This document shows, one piece after another, positions 10,746 to 20,090 of a stretch of DNA of 64,000 nt. Source of the stretch: Bacillus sp. ISL-45 (GTDB taxonomy: Bacteria; Bacillota; Bacilli; Bacillales; Cytobacillaceae); the NCBI RefSeq assembly GCF_018613195.1, contig NZ_JAGGQQ010000008.1, positions 62,001 to 126,000 of the forward strand, given 5' to 3'. The number at the start of each line of letters is the position of its first letter. Position 1 is the stretch's first letter. The position numbers were made by a program, and so were the translations under genes. Under the pieces are notes generated by a model. The model did not search any database and was not told the origin of the DNA. It saw nothing but the letters and a program-made list of their open reading frames with translations.

Positions 10746-12265
10746 TGGATTTCAACTATTTTCTTACCTTGCTGGTATTCTCCCCTTTACTAGGAATCCT
10801 GCTTTTGGCATTCATGCCAAAGGCGAATGAATCAGGCATCAAAATGCTTGGCGTACTGGCAACACTGCCGACATTGATCTTAGCTTTGATCGCATACTTT
10901 TCGTATCGCGGCGGCAATGATCTCGCCAATTTTTCGGAAAAATTCCGCTGGATCCAATTCGGCGGCCAGGGTGCCGAGCAACAAGGCATGTTCACAGTGA
11001 ATTACGAACTAGGCATCGATGGGTTCGGTTTGATCATGGTGGTTCTAACAGCAATAATCGCGACGCTTGCGGCCATCGCATCCTTCCATATCAAAAAAGA
11101 ATGGAAAGGCTACTACATGCTGTTCCTGCTTCTCGAAATCGGGATGCTGGGAGTATTCACATCACAAAACTTGATCCTGTTCTTCCTTTTCTTCGAAATC
11201 ACCTTGATCCCAATGTTCTTCCTGATTGGAAAGTGGGGTTATTACGAAAGAGAAAAGGCTGCCTACAGCTTCTTGATCTATAACGGACTTGGGTCGGCCA
11301 TCCTGCTGATCGTCATCATGGTGCTCTTTGCACGAACAGGCACATCAAATATCGAAATGCTGTCAGTCATGATGAACACAGAAAACGCGCCGTTGTTCGC
11401 GCCGGTTTCCGATTCATTGAAAATGGGATTATTGATCGCCTTGCTGGTCGCATTCGGTGTCAAGCTGCCAATCTTCCCGCTGCACAGCTGGATGCTGCGC
11501 GTCCACGTTGAAGCGCCGCCATCCATCGTCATGATCCACTCAGGGATCCTGCTGAAGATTGGTGCATTTGGTTTGATCCGCTTCGGGATGGGGATTTTCC
11601 CTGAACAATTCGCGGAACTGGCCGTGCTGCTTGCAGTACTTGGTGTCATTAACCTGCTTTACGGAGCATTCCTTGCTTTTATCCAGACAGATTTCAAAAT
11701 GGTCCTTGCTTACTCTTCTATTTCCCATATGGGGATCGTTTTAATCGGACTTGGAGCATTAAATGAAGCGGGAATTCAAGGTGCTATTTTCCAGGTCGTA
11801 TCACACGGCTTGATTTCAGCATTACTGTTCTTCCTTGTCGGTGTGTTGTATGAACGCACGCACACGACAACGCTTGCAAACCTTGGCGGCATGGCAAAAG
11901 GAATGCCGCTTGCATCAGGCTTCCTGCTTGCAGGCGCGATGGCATCGCTTGGATTGCCTGGCATGTCAGGATTCGTCAGTGAATTCATGGCATTCCTTGG
12001 GCTATTCGAAGAAATGCCTGTCCTTGCAGCGGTCGGTACAATCGGCATCATCATGACAGCCGTCTACCTGCTGCGCGCAGTCCTCGCCATCACGTATGGC
12101 AATGCAGAACGTGAATTTGTCGGAGTGACGGACATCCGTTCATTTGAGTGGGCACCAGTGTTAGTGCTTATCGGCTTGATCGTTCTGATCGGTGTATATC
12201 CAGCTGTTCTGAGTGAACCGCTTCAGGCAACATTAGAGACTATCATGATGGGAATAGGGGGGTGA
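10745..12265 (+). CDS. nuoM: NADH-quinone oxidoreductase subunit M
   Basis: Second antiporter-like proton-pumping subunit, 506 residues with 14 helices in the family. Visible signatures are LLEIGMLGVFTSQNLILFFL with the key membrane glutamate, GVKLPIFPLHSWMLRVHVEAP, and FKMVLAYSSISHMGIVLIGL. The start overlaps the nuoL stop (TAATG). It is followed by nuoN after 6 bases, with GGGGGGTGATGAAGG as ribosome site. Confidence 0.96.
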   Translation: MDFNYFLTLLVFSPLLGILLLAFMPKANESGIKMLGVLATLPTLILALIAYFSYRGGNDLANFSEKFRWIQFGGQGAEQQGMFTVNYELGIDGFGLIMVVLTAIIATLAAIASFHIKKEWKGYYMLFLLLEIGMLGVFTSQNLILFFLFFEITLIPMFFLIGKWGYYEREKAAYSFLIYNGLGSAILLIVIMVLFARTGTSNIEMLSVMMNTENAPLFAPVSDSLKMGLLIALLVAFGVKLPIFPLHSWMLRVHVEAPPSIVMIHSGILLKIGAFGLIRFGMGIFPEQFAELAVLLAVLGVINLLYGAFLAFIQTDFKMVLAYSSISHMGIVLIGLGALNEAGIQGAIFQVVSHGLISALLFFLVGVLYERTHTTTLANLGGMAKGMPLASGFLLAGAMASLGLPGMSGFVSEFMAFLGLFEEMPVLAAVGTIGIIMTAVYLLRAVLAITYGNAEREFVGVTDIRSFEWAPVLVLIGLIVLIGVYPAVLSEPLQATLETIMMGIGG

Positions 12266-12271
12266 TGAAGG

Positions 12272-13792
12272 ATGGATCTAGATACACTCTTATCATTTGA
12301 ATGGGGGACGATGACTCCGGAATTCATCATCCTTGGTTTTATCGCACTTTTATCAGTCGCTGATTTATTCATGCCAAAGCATGTCGACCGAAAAGTCCTT
12401 GGCTGGGTCGGTTTTGGAGGTGTGGTATTGGCGCTGGTTTCACTGGTTACCTTGATTGGTACCGAAACAACATCAATTTTATACGATACATTCAGATTGG
12501 ATTCGTTCGCCATTGCCTTCAAGCTGATCCTCCTTCTTGGAGCGGCACTTGTCATGCTGTTGGCGATCGACTACAGGACGAATGACGGACTTGAGGAATA
12601 CAAGGGAGAATTTTTCTACCTGTTCCTCACTGCACTGCTTGGTACGATGTTCATGGCATCAAGCGGCGACTTGATCACATTGTTCGTCGGCCTTGAATTG
12701 CTGTCCATTCCGTCTTACGTACTTGCCGGAATGCGCAAGCGCAACCTGAAATCGAATGAATCGGCTATGAAATATGTCCTGAACGGCGGAATTTCCACTG
12801 CGATTACATTGTTCGGTATGAGCTATGTGTACGGGATCGCCGGAACAACGAATTTAAAAGGAATCGCCCAAGTCTTTGGAGGTCTGAGTGACCCTCAGCA
12901 CATCTACATTCTTGGACTGGCATTCTTCATGATTTTCGTCGGCCTGTCATTCAAGCTGGCATCTGCTCCATTCCATATGTGGGCACCTGATGTATACGAA
13001 GGAGCACCAACTCCAGTGACCGCTTTCCTGAGCGTCGTCTCGAAAACAGCTGGATTTGTGATTATCCTTCGCATCCTGTTATCGATTTTTGGATACATTC
13101 CTGTTGCACAGGAAGACGCACAGCCAATTCCGCTGTTGTTCGCGGTTCAGGATTACATCGCATTCCTAGCTGGAGCAACAATGATCATTGGTAACGTCGT
13201 CGCCATAAGACAACGCAACATCAAGCGCATGTTCGCCTACTCAAGTATCGCGCATGCCGGTTACATCCTTGTCGCATTGACTGCCATGTCATTCGTGACC
13301 TTCGATGCGATCTGGTTCTACATGCTCGCATATGTATTGATGAACCTAGGTGCATTCGCTGTGATCCAGGTGATCACAATGAAAACTGGCTCAGAAGACA
13401 TCAGCCACTTTGCCGGTCTTTACCGCCGTTCACCTTTATTGGCTGTCGGAATGGGAATCTTCATCCTGTCACTCGCAGGGATTCCTGGTACAGCAGGCTT
13501 CATCGGTAAGCTGAACATCTTCATGGGCGCATTGATGGTCGACCAGGCACACTACGTCCTTGTATCGATCATGATCGCGACAACAGTCGTCTCCTATTTC
13601 TACTACTTCGGAGTCATGACGCAAATGTTCTTCCGCCCGGCAGCAAGCGAAGAAAAAATTCAGCTGCCAGCAGGAACAATAGCCGTCATCCTGATCACAG
13701 TAGTCGGAACAATCCTGTTCGGAGTCATGCCAAACCTGGCCATCGACTTTATGCATAGTAACTTCAACCAGTTCGTTGACTTTATGAGATAG
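12272..13792 (+). CDS. nuoN: NADH-quinone oxidoreductase subunit N
   Basis: Third antiporter-like proton-pumping subunit of complex I, 506 residues. FVGLELLSIPSYVLAGMRKR contains the conserved membrane glutamate, followed by FKLASAPFHMWAPDVYEGAP and RNIKRMFAYSSIAHAGYILV. It is the last gene of the operon. No nuoE, nuoF or nuoG is found before or after, so this locus encodes the 11-subunit form without the NADH-binding module. The physiological electron donor is therefore not shown by the sequence. Confidence 0.96.
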   Translation: MDLDTLLSFEWGTMTPEFIILGFIALLSVADLFMPKHVDRKVLGWVGFGGVVLALVSLVTLIGTETTSILYDTFRLDSFAIAFKLILLLGAALVMLLAIDYRTNDGLEEYKGEFFYLFLTALLGTMFMASSGDLITLFVGLELLSIPSYVLAGMRKRNLKSNESAMKYVLNGGISTAITLFGMSYVYGIAGTTNLKGIAQVFGGLSDPQHIYILGLAFFMIFVGLSFKLASAPFHMWAPDVYEGAPTPVTAFLSVVSKTAGFVIILRILLSIFGYIPVAQEDAQPIPLLFAVQDYIAFLAGATMIIGNVVAIRQRNIKRMFAYSSIAHAGYILVALTAMSFVTFDAIWFYMLAYVLMNLGAFAVIQVITMKTGSEDISHFAGLYRRSPLLAVGMGIFILSLAGIPGTAGFIGKLNIFMGALMVDQAHYVLVSIMIATTVVSYFYYFGVMTQMFFRPAASEEKIQLPAGTIAVILITVVGTILFGVMPNLAIDFMHSNFNQFVDFMR

Positions 13793-14145
13793 GCTCTTTT
13801 CGTACACTTGTTGCTTTCACAACCCAAGTGAAAACCCGCACCTGGGTTTTTACGAGTAATATTTCCATACTGGTTCAGAAGTTCCTCTAAAAAAGAGCTT
13901 TCTGCATCAGAAGGCGAGAACAAGTTCGAAAGGAAAATAGTCATGTTTGGGTTTTGGGGAAAATCAATTCATGGAAACAAAGGGGTAAATTCAGCTGGCC
14001 TTGCTTTGATAGCAGGCCAGTTTTTACTTTGTACCCGCCAAAAGACGCAATCATGAACATGAAACTTTCCGTATTCTGAAACGTCTAAATAACAGGTAAT
14101 CATCGCGTTTATGTTAAAATAAACATGATAAGGGGGGAACGATTT
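13793..14145 (+). other. Gap between nuoN and ywzB
   Basis: About 350 non-coding bases. A weak hairpin (AACCCA at 13821, TGGGTTTTT near 13852) and the strong terminator at 13995-14025 close the nuo operon. Nothing else recognisable was seen. Confidence 0.6.
13995..14025 (+). terminator. Terminator downstream of the nuo operon
   Basis: CTGGCCTTGCT pairs with AGCAGGCCAG across a TTGAT loop, with a T run after it. Confidence 0.85.
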
Positions 14146-14382
14146 ATGATAACAGGTTTTGGCGGTTTTGCGCTGACCAGCATTCTAACACATCTGATTT
14201 TTATTGCGCTTGCCTGGTGGGCTCTTCAGGCACTGCAGTTTGATAAATTGCTCAGAGCTAATCATGTTCTTCAAGCTCGCGTTCTATACATCCTACTCTC
14301 CATCGTACTGGGGTCCACAGTAAGTAATTTCTTCCTTGATTACCTCCAATGGTCACAGCAGCTTCCGATGATTTTCCAGTAA
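14146..14382 (+). CDS. ywzB: YwzB-like small membrane protein (DUF1146)
   Basis: A 78-residue integral membrane protein with two hydrophobic helices (about residues 8-27 and 47-66) flanking a short polar stretch. Size, topology and position just before ywmB and murAA match the DUF1146/YwzB family of B. subtilis, whose role is unknown. ATG 14146 follows an AGGGGGG site at 14131-14137. An in-frame ATG at 14125 would place that site inside the gene. Confidence 0.85.
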   Translation: MITGFGGFALTSILTHLIFIALAWWALQALQFDKLLRANHVLQARVLYILLSIVLGSTVSNFFLDYLQWSQQLPMIFQ

Positions 14383-14727
14383 GGCATTTTCGTTTGCTTT
14401 CCAGAAGTCACCTCGAAAAGAACAGTATGCCTTGAATGTGAAACTTTGGGGATAAAAAACCAATTACTGCACTCATTTTGTCATACCTTGATGTAAAGTA
14501 TAAACAAATTGGTAAAAAATTAGGTCTTCATACATGTTTTCAAAACGCTGTATATTGAGTAAAATTGGCTTTGTGCTTGTTTTTTTGAAATGGCATGTTT
14601 ATTTTTTCACAAACGGTGAACGCCCGGCCAAGTTGGTACATAGAATGATGTCAAAAAGTGACGAGAATTCCCAAGTATGCGATTTGCTCTCCTGGTAAGA
14701 ATGGTAATAAGGGAGAGTGAAAGACAT
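14383..14727 (+). other. Gap between ywzB and ywmB
   Basis: About 345 AT-rich bases. No clear terminator, repeat or gene was seen. A promoter for ywmB is expected here but no hexamer pair stands out. Confidence 0.45.
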
Positions 14728-15447
14728 ATGAAGAAGATTCCATTTATTTTATCAATTTTTGGCATTATTGGTTTTATTGTGCTCCAAGCTGGGAATAAGA
14801 CGACTGTAGCTGACGCTAATCATGAAATAAAAACTCTGGCCTCAGTTTTGCAAGACGAAAATATTTTGATCACTGGGTGGTCGGTATATGCAAGGGAAAC
14901 CCTGGAAGAAGAAAATGTCGACAGACTGGTAAGGGACTTGAAGGCTCAGCTTCCAAGTTGGACATGGGAAGGCAGCGATGGAGAAATTACAGCCGTTTCG
15001 AAGTCCACAGAACTTCAGGAAAAAATTAAAATTGTTTCTACGGACACAAACGGGCCGATACATACGTATGTCATGTATGAGGTCAGAGGTCACTACTGGA
15101 ATAAAAATACAGAAACCTTTTTAAACAAAAATTTACCAGGCAGAATATTTGACATTTTTCGAGGGAATGCCACAACTTTCTCTTGTATTGAAGGCGAGTT
15201 CAATGATAAGATAAGATCGGCTTTACCTGTTTATAAAAGTAAATTGCTAAAGGCTTTTAATGCGGAGGAAGTCGAAGGATTGGAAGAGGAGTCATTCATT
15301 TCCACATCCGCCGTTTCGCCTTTATTCGACAAGTCACTGAGCAATGAACATGAGATGAATATGCAGCTTGGATTACGGAAAACTGAACGATTGGGCGCAA
15401 AGACTACCCTCGTAGTTGGCACACCCATCATAACGATTGAATATTAA
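14728..15447 (+). CDS. ywmB: YwmB family protein
   Basis: A 239-residue protein with an N-terminal hydrophobic signal or anchor (MKKIPFILSIFGIIGFIVLQ) followed by a soluble, probably extracytoplasmic domain. The TxGWSVYARE-like stretch and its place between ywzB and murAA match YwmB (DUF1779), a TATA-box-binding-like fold of unknown function. ATG 14728 is 8-10 bases after GGGAGAG. An in-frame ATG at 14677 lacks a site and would spoil the signal sequence. It probably precedes murAA in one transcript (32-base gap). Confidence 0.88.
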   Translation: MKKIPFILSIFGIIGFIVLQAGNKTTVADANHEIKTLASVLQDENILITGWSVYARETLEEENVDRLVRDLKAQLPSWTWEGSDGEITAVSKSTELQEKIKIVSTDTNGPIHTYVMYEVRGHYWNKNTETFLNKNLPGRIFDIFRGNATTFSCIEGEFNDKIRSALPVYKSKLLKAFNAEEVEGLEEESFISTSAVSPLFDKSLSNEHEMNMQLGLRKTERLGAKTTLVVGTPIITIEY

Positions 15448-15479
15448 TATAGAGAAATTGGACGCGGAGGGGAATACAC

Positions 15480-16787
15480 TTGGAAAAAATCATCGTCCGC
15501 GGCGGACAAAGGCTAAGCGGTTCTGTAAAGGTTGAAGGAGCTAAGAATGCCGTCTTGCCTGTTATCGCTGCAACATTATTAGCAAGTGACGGAAAAAGCG
15601 TAATTCGTGATGTGCCAACTCTCTCCGATGTATATACCATCAACGAAGTATTACGTTCTTTAAACGCCGTAGTGGAGTTTGAAAATAACACGATTACAGT
15701 AGATGCATCCAGAGAGTTAAAAATAGAAGCACCTTTTGAGTATGTACGTAAAATGCGTGCTTCTGTATTGGTTATGGGATCCCTGCTTGCCAGGAATGGC
15801 CGTGCTCGCGTAGCGCTGCCAGGCGGCTGCGCAATCGGTTCCCGCCCTATCGACCAGCACCTTAAAGGCTTTGAAGCAATGGGTGCGACTGTCAAGGTAG
15901 GAAACGGTTTTATCGAAGCCGAAGCAGTCAATGGTCTGCACGGAGCTAAAATATACCTTGATTTCCCTAGCGTAGGAGCTACGGAAAACATTATGATGGC
16001 AGCTGTCCTTGCAAAAGGCACAACGATCATCGAAAACGTCGCAAAAGAACCAGAAATCGTCGACCTTGCAAACTTCCTGAACAAAATGGGAGCGAAGGTC
16101 AGAGGCGCCGGAACTGGCACAATCAAGATCGAGGGTGTTGAAGTACTGTTCGGTGCTGACCACAACATCATTCCTGACCGTATCGAAGCAGGAACATTCA
16201 TGGTTGCGTCTGCCATCACTGGCGGCAACGTCCTTGTAAAAGGCGCTGTACCGGAACATCTTTCTTCATTGGTAGCCAAGATGGAAGAAATGGGCGTTAC
16301 TATCATTGAAGAAGAAGATGGCCTTCGTGTCATCGGACCTGAAAAATTGAAAGCAGTCGACATCAAGACGATGCCGCACCCTGGCTTCCCGACAGATATG
16401 CAATCCCAGATGATGGCATTGCTATTGCGCGCTCAGGGCACAAGCATGATCACGGAAACTGTTTTCGAAAACCGTTTCATGCACGTGGAAGAATTCCGCC
16501 GCATGAACGCGAACATCAAAATCGACGGACGTTCTGTCATCATGAACGGGCCATCAAACCTTCAGGGAGCAGAAGTGGCAGCAACTGACCTGCGTGCCGC
16601 AGCATCACTGATCCTGACTGGTCTTGTAGCAGATGGAGTGACTCGCGTAACAGAGCTGTATCACCTGGATCGCGGCTATGTGGACTTCCATCATAAGCTC
16701 GCAGGACTTGGCGCTGACATCGAACGCGTCAGCGAAGTAGAAGAACAGCCAGTAACTGATAAATTAGTCTCAGACATGAACGCATAA
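15480..16787 (+). CDS. murAA: UDP-N-acetylglucosamine 1-carboxyvinyltransferase
   Basis: Cytosolic MurA catalyses the first committed step of peptidoglycan synthesis, adding enolpyruvate from phosphoenolpyruvate to UDP-GlcNAc. The 435-residue product starts at TTG 15480 after GCGGAGGGG. It has the N-terminal [20 protein letters not shown] segment with the substrate-binding Lys-Asn pair, the loop [16 protein letters not shown] containing the catalytic Cys (the fosfomycin target), and a [11 protein letters not shown] segment. Genome position identifies the MurAA paralogue. A 17-base sequence at its 3' end is duplicated just after the stop. Confidence 0.96.
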   Translation: MEKIIVRGGQRLSGSVKVEGAKNAVLPVIAATLLASDGKSVIRDVPTLSDVYTINEVLRSLNAVVEFENNTITVDASRELKIEAPFEYVRKMRASVLVMGSLLARNGRARVALPGGCAIGSRPIDQHLKGFEAMGATVKVGNGFIEAEAVNGLHGAKIYLDFPSVGATENIMMAAVLAKGTTIIENVAKEPEIVDLANFLNKMGAKVRGAGTGTIKIEGVEVLFGADHNIIPDRIEAGTFMVASAITGGNVLVKGAVPEHLSSLVAKMEEMGVTIIEEEDGLRVIGPEKLKAVDIKTMPHPGFPTDMQSQMMALLLRAQGTSMITETVFENRFMHVEEFRRMNANIKIDGRSVIMNGPSNLQGAEVAATDLRAAASLILTGLVADGVTRVTELYHLDRGYVDFHHKLAGLGADIERVSEVEEQPVTDKLVSDMNA

Positions 16788-16833
16788 GGCAATATAGTCT
16801 CAGACATGAACCAATAATGAATACTACTCAATG

Positions 16834-16876
16834 AACCGGAGAATTGTGCTTTTAACGTATAGTTCTGCGGTTTTTT
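16834..16876 (+). terminator. Terminator after murAA
   Basis: AACCGGAGAA pairs with TTCTGCGGTT (one mismatch) and is followed by TTTTTT. Confidence 0.7.
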
Positions 16877-16926
16877 GATTTTTGATCATTAACTTTAAAA
16901 GTGGCTGAACTTTTGTTATTAGACCT

Positions 16927-16948
16927 GTTGATTGGAATGGAAATCAAC
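16927..16948 (+). repeat. Relic of a GTTGATT...AATCAAC Bacillaceae repeat
   Basis: GTTGATTGGAATGGAAATCAAC, an inverted repeat with a very short centre. A second shortened copy with a longer GC-rich centre is at 39662-39704. In many Bacillaceae the same ends flank a much longer palindromic element, so these look like internally deleted remnants. Confidence 0.5.
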
Positions 16949-17039
16949 ATCCTATTTTAAAAATATCTGTCCAATTTCGACCGGCTTATTATGAACGTTT
17001 TAAAAGAAAATATACAAATACAGAGCTTTTTCGAAATCT

Positions 17040-17070
17040 GTCATAAAAGCTTGTCCGCCTCCATATGAAT
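17040..17070 (+). promoter_or_regulatory. Candidate sigma-E promoter for spoIID
   Basis: GTCATAA at 17040-17046 and CATATGAAT at 17062-17070, 15 bases apart, resemble the sigma-E pattern (-35 ATA-rich, -10 CATA-A-T). The B. subtilis orthologue is sigma-E dependent, which fits. Confidence 0.5.
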
Positions 17071-17119
17071 GGAATGAGACGGTTAACGACCGTGAAATTT
17101 CATAATGGAGGCTTTTTCT

Positions 17120-18148
17120 ATGTTAAAATTCAAACCACTCATCGTACTAGCTGCAATTCTATTCGCCGTCACTCTCCTGATCCCATCATTGCTGGTCCTC
17201 CCTTTTATGGAAGAAAAGGCAGGCGGAAAGCTGGGGGAAGAGCTGCAAAGCGAAGCGAAGGATGCAGCTGCTGTCCCGACTGCTGATTCCGCGGTTGAGG
17301 TAGCTGTTTACCGGACAGCTCTATCAAAAACCGAAAAGCTTCCGCTTGATGAATACTTGATTGGTGTCGTTGCTGCTGAAATGCCCGCCGAGTTCGAGCT
17401 GGAGGCATTGAAGGCACAGGCGCTGTCGGCAAGGACTTATTATGTAAGACAAATGCTAATACCAAATAAAGTGGGCGTTCCCGAAGGCGCTCAGTTGAAT
17501 GATACAGAAATCCATCAGGTATTTAAAAATAAAGAAGAGTTGAAAAAGCAGTGGGGCGTCGACTATAAATGGAAGATCAAGAAAATCACAGAAGCTGTGA
17601 AGGCAACTGATGGACAGGTGCTTACCTATGAAGGCTCACCGATCGATGCTACCTTCTTCTCAACCTCTAACGGCTTTACGGAGAACTCAGAAGAATACTG
17701 GTCAAACTCGCTGCCGTATTTGCGGAGCGTAGAAAGTCCGTGGGATCTGCAATCCCCTAAATTCAGGAGCCAGTCCGTGATGACCGTAGCTGAGGTAGAG
17801 TCTAAGCTTGGCGTCAAGCTGCCGAACAGTCCGGAGATCGGCAAGGTGATTTCAAGGACCACAGGCAACCGGGTCGCCAAAATCGATATAGGAGGCAAGG
17901 TCCTGACAGGAAAAGAAGTGCGTGATAAACTTGGCCTCCGCTCCAGCGACTTCTCCTGGGAGCTCAAAGGCAATAACGTCGTCATCACCACCGAAGGCTT
18001 CGGCCACGGCGTCGGCATGAGCCAATACGGAGCCAACGGCATGGCCACCGAAGGAAAGAACTATCAAGACATTGTCAAACACTATTACAAAGGTGTTGAG
18101 ATCAGCGAAGCGGATAGCATGCTTACGAAGGTGACCGCGAAGAAATAA
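17120..18148 (+). CDS. spoIID: Stage II sporulation protein D
   Basis: Membrane-anchored lytic transglycosylase of the SpoIIDMP complex that thins septal peptidoglycan during forespore engulfment. The 342-residue product has an N-terminal membrane helix (residues 5-28) and an extracytoplasmic SpoIID/LytB domain with the signature [20 protein letters not shown] and a C-terminal [20 protein letters not shown] 17120 is 8 bases after GGAGG at 17107-17111, so the upstream ATG 17105, which overlaps that site, is not used. It is followed directly by a terminator and so probably transcribed alone. Confidence 0.95.
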   Translation: MLKFKPLIVLAAILFAVTLLIPSLLVLPFMEEKAGGKLGEELQSEAKDAAAVPTADSAVEVAVYRTALSKTEKLPLDEYLIGVVAAEMPAEFELEALKAQALSARTYYVRQMLIPNKVGVPEGAQLNDTEIHQVFKNKEELKKQWGVDYKWKIKKITEAVKATDGQVLTYEGSPIDATFFSTSNGFTENSEEYWSNSLPYLRSVESPWDLQSPKFRSQSVMTVAEVESKLGVKLPNSPEIGKVISRTTGNRVAKIDIGGKVLTGKEVRDKLGLRSSDFSWELKGNNVVITTEGFGHGVGMSQYGANGMATEGKNYQDIVKHYYKGVEISEADSMLTKVTAKK

Positions 18149-18186
18149 AATTAGCCTGCTGCAGCAATGAAACGAATAATGACCAG

Positions 18187-18214
18187 GCCAGGGCAAACAG
18201 CGCCCTGGCTTTTT
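18187..18214 (+). terminator. Terminator after spoIID
   Basis: GCCAGGGC pairs with GCCCTGGC across a 7-base loop, followed by TTTTT. Confidence 0.88.
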
Positions 18215-18243
18215 AGCGCGTTTGGGATGTGCTTCGGTAACTT

Positions 18244-19233
18244 TTATTTTTTCGCAGGATTGAAGAATGCTTCGATGTCTGGTGGCATGTGGTATATGCG
18301 GCCTTTGTTGCTGCCCGTGAAAGGAAGATTTAAAGGGAATAAAATGTTAGTGATAGTCCTGGATGATACACCAGGGCAGAACTCTCTGCAAATCTGATTT
18401 TTAATAGTAGGACTAATAAGGAGGAAAAATTCTTTTACAGTTTTATGATGAGCCGTTTTGGATTTATGCTCACACACAGGACAATGCCAAAACCATTTTT
18501 TACGATTCATGCCATATGTTAAACAAGATGGGCATTGAACACCTTTTTGAAGGTCGTCTGGAGTGAGGGAATATTGTTTCAGAATGTCAGGGTGGTGTGG
18601 AGAATGATTCTTTAGAAGTGACCTGGAGAACTTTCTTACTTCTTTTTCAGTAAAACTTGGATTTGTAATGGTTTCATCAAACTGAAGAACGCGACTTAGT
18701 AATACATCCCCTTTTACTATCAAGTTATTCAGGGAACGGTCACTTACCTTGATAATGGTGGAGGAATTGCTAAGGGCAACAAGATGGTATATGGGCGGAA
18801 CACTGAATTTGTGATTCTTCAGCCACCTTTTCAAATGCCAGCTTTGCATTCGAACCTGGTTAATGGGATTATCGTATGATTTTTCTTGACCATCCTTTGT
18901 TTGAATCATTTGTTCGGAATGTTTGTCGAAGAAGAGGGTGCCGGAATAGGCTTTGGTTTCAATTAGAAGGATGAAACGAAGAGTTAAAATAAGAGTATCA
19001 ATTTGGAAATGCCATTTTTCATCTTGCAGACGTAAATCTCGGAATATGTGGTAACCTTCTTCGGGTAAAAAACTTAAACGGTAATCCGTTTGCAGCTCGC
19101 CCTTATAGCCAGCACGCCATGCTCTGTAATCTTGTTCAAGGAATGAGGTTTTAGGGTGATTTGGTATGATTCTTTCCATTAAAGCTTCATACATGAGAAG
19201 ACGGATGGGGTATGTTCTTTCTTTTTCAATCAA
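18244..19233 (-). CDS. NERD domain protein
   Basis: About 329 residues. The region AGYKGELQTDYRLSFLP to FQIDTLILTLRFILLIETKAYSGTL (about residues 45-115) matches the nuclease-related domain (NERD), with the Glu, Asp and ExK residues resembling restriction-type nucleases. Near the C-terminus two CxxC pairs (CPSCLTYG, CPVCEHK) form a likely zinc ribbon. Cellular role is unknown; a nucleic-acid function is inferred from the fold. TTG 19233 is chosen because AAGGAAG lies 8 bases before it, whereas the in-frame GTG 19242 touches that site. It stands alone between spoIID and a VanZ-like gene on the same strand. Confidence 0.85.
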   Translation of the reverse strand: MIEKERTYPIRLLMYEALMERIIPNHPKTSFLEQDYRAWRAGYKGELQTDYRLSFLPEEGYHIFRDLRLQDEKWHFQIDTLILTLRFILLIETKAYSGTLFFDKHSEQMIQTKDGQEKSYDNPINQVRMQSWHLKRWLKNHKFSVPPIYHLVALSNSSTIIKVSDRSLNNLIVKGDVLLSRVLQFDETITNPSFTEKEVRKFSRSLLKNHSPHHPDILKQYSLTPDDLQKGVQCPSCLTYGMNRKKWFWHCPVCEHKSKTAHHKTVKEFFLLISPTIKNQICREFCPGVSSRTITNILFPLNLPFTGSNKGRIYHMPPDIEAFFNPAKK

Positions 19234-19346
19234 TTTGGTCACTTCCTTATTAGTTTTTATATGAATTCTTTATTTGTATGGAAATCACCTGTTGAAATAA
19301 CTGTTTTATTATGAAGTTTTTATGTCCGAATAACCATTTCTAATGA

Positions 19347-19451
19347 TATCTCCGGTTTCAGTGAATATATCTCCAGTTGCAGAAACTTTATCTCCGGTTG
19401 AGCGGAGTTTATTTCCGGTTAAGCTCATTTTATCTCCAGTTGAAGTTATGG
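19347..19451 (+). repeat. Array B: five-unit 21-bp periodic repeat (TATCTCCGGTT)
   Basis: The core TATCTCCRGTT starts at 19347, 19368, 19389, 19410 (TATTTCCGGTT) and 19431, exactly 21 bp apart each time. About 10 variable bases separate the cores. A degenerate relative (TATGTCCGAAT) is at 19321. It lies between the NERD gene promoter region and the terminator of the VanZ-like gene. Confidence 0.88.
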
Positions 19452-19462
19452 CTACACTAAAA

Positions 19463-19494
19463 CACAAAAAGCCAGCCTCAATAACAAGGCCAGC
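19463..19494 (-). terminator. Terminator of the VanZ-like gene
   Basis: On the minus strand GCTGGCCT pairs with AGGCTGGC (two G-U pairs), followed by TTTTTG. Confidence 0.8.
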
Positions 19495-19538
19495 CCCTTA
19501 AAAATCGTAACTAATTACAATCTATATACTAAACCCAG

Positions 19539-19976
19539 CTAAAATCCCCGAACTCTCTCTTCAATTCCACGCAAAACCCTCCCCAGCCGCACGAACTTTC
19601 CGCTGAAGTAGGCATGATGGATGAAGTGTGAGGCCGCTAAAACCCCAATTACGTCTTTTATAAAATCAAACACGGAAGCCGATCGGTACGGGACGAAGCT
19701 TTGATGAACCTCGTCAAGCAGTCCGTACAGGATCGCCACGCCCATGAAGATGAAGCTCAAGCCAGGTGTGAAGCGCCCGGTCGTCAACGCAGCCAGGACG
19801 AGCAGCACATACAGAATCCCGAACTCTGCAAGATGGAGAGATTCTTTTATAAAACGATCCACGCCCTGATTGGGCAGCTCGACCAATGCATCAGCAGGGT
19901 TGCTGGACATGATCCAGATTGCTGCCATATAGAACAGCGGAAGAATGCGTAGAAACCAAACTAATAACTTTTTCAT
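19539..19976 (-). CDS. ywnJ: VanZ-like membrane protein (YwnJ type)
   Basis: A 145-residue protein with four hydrophobic helices and the VanZ signature DEVHQSFVPYRSASVFDFIKD, plus a SLHLAEFGILYVLL motif. VanZ confers low-level teicoplanin resistance in enterococci, but most homologues have no proven role. B. subtilis ywnJ lies beside spoIIQ exactly as here, so orthology is likely. The start ATG follows GAGGTAGC. It is divergent from spoIIQ and closed by its own terminator. Confidence 0.85.
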   Translation of the reverse strand: MKKLLVWFLRILPLFYMAAIWIMSSNPADALVELPNQGVDRFIKESLHLAEFGILYVLLVLAALTTGRFTPGLSFIFMGVAILYGLLDEVHQSFVPYRSASVFDFIKDVIGVLAASHFIHHAYFSGKFVRLGRVLRGIEERVRGF

Positions 19977-20009
19977 GATGCTACCTCACTTTATAGTAGT
20001 AACTCGAAT

Positions 20010-20090
20010 GGAGTGACAAACCTATCTAATAAGTTAGAACACATTGGAGTGACCAACGTAACGTAATAGTTAGGAATCGAACGTGGTGAC
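20010..20090 (+). repeat. Imperfect 36-bp tandem repeat
   Basis: GGAGTGACAAACC at 20010, GGAGTGACCAACG at 20046 and GGTGACAAGCC at 20085 begin three degenerate copies spaced 36-37 bp. It lies in the divergent region between the VanZ-like gene and spoIIQ. Confidence 0.6.

Larger units (their letters stand above)
16788..17119 (+). other. Gap between murAA and spoIID
   Basis: About 330 bases. It holds a duplicate of the murAA 3' tail (TAGTCTCAGACATGAAC at 16765 and again at 16795), the murAA terminator, a short relic repeat (16927-16948) and a candidate sigma-E promoter (17040-17070). Confidence 0.6.
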
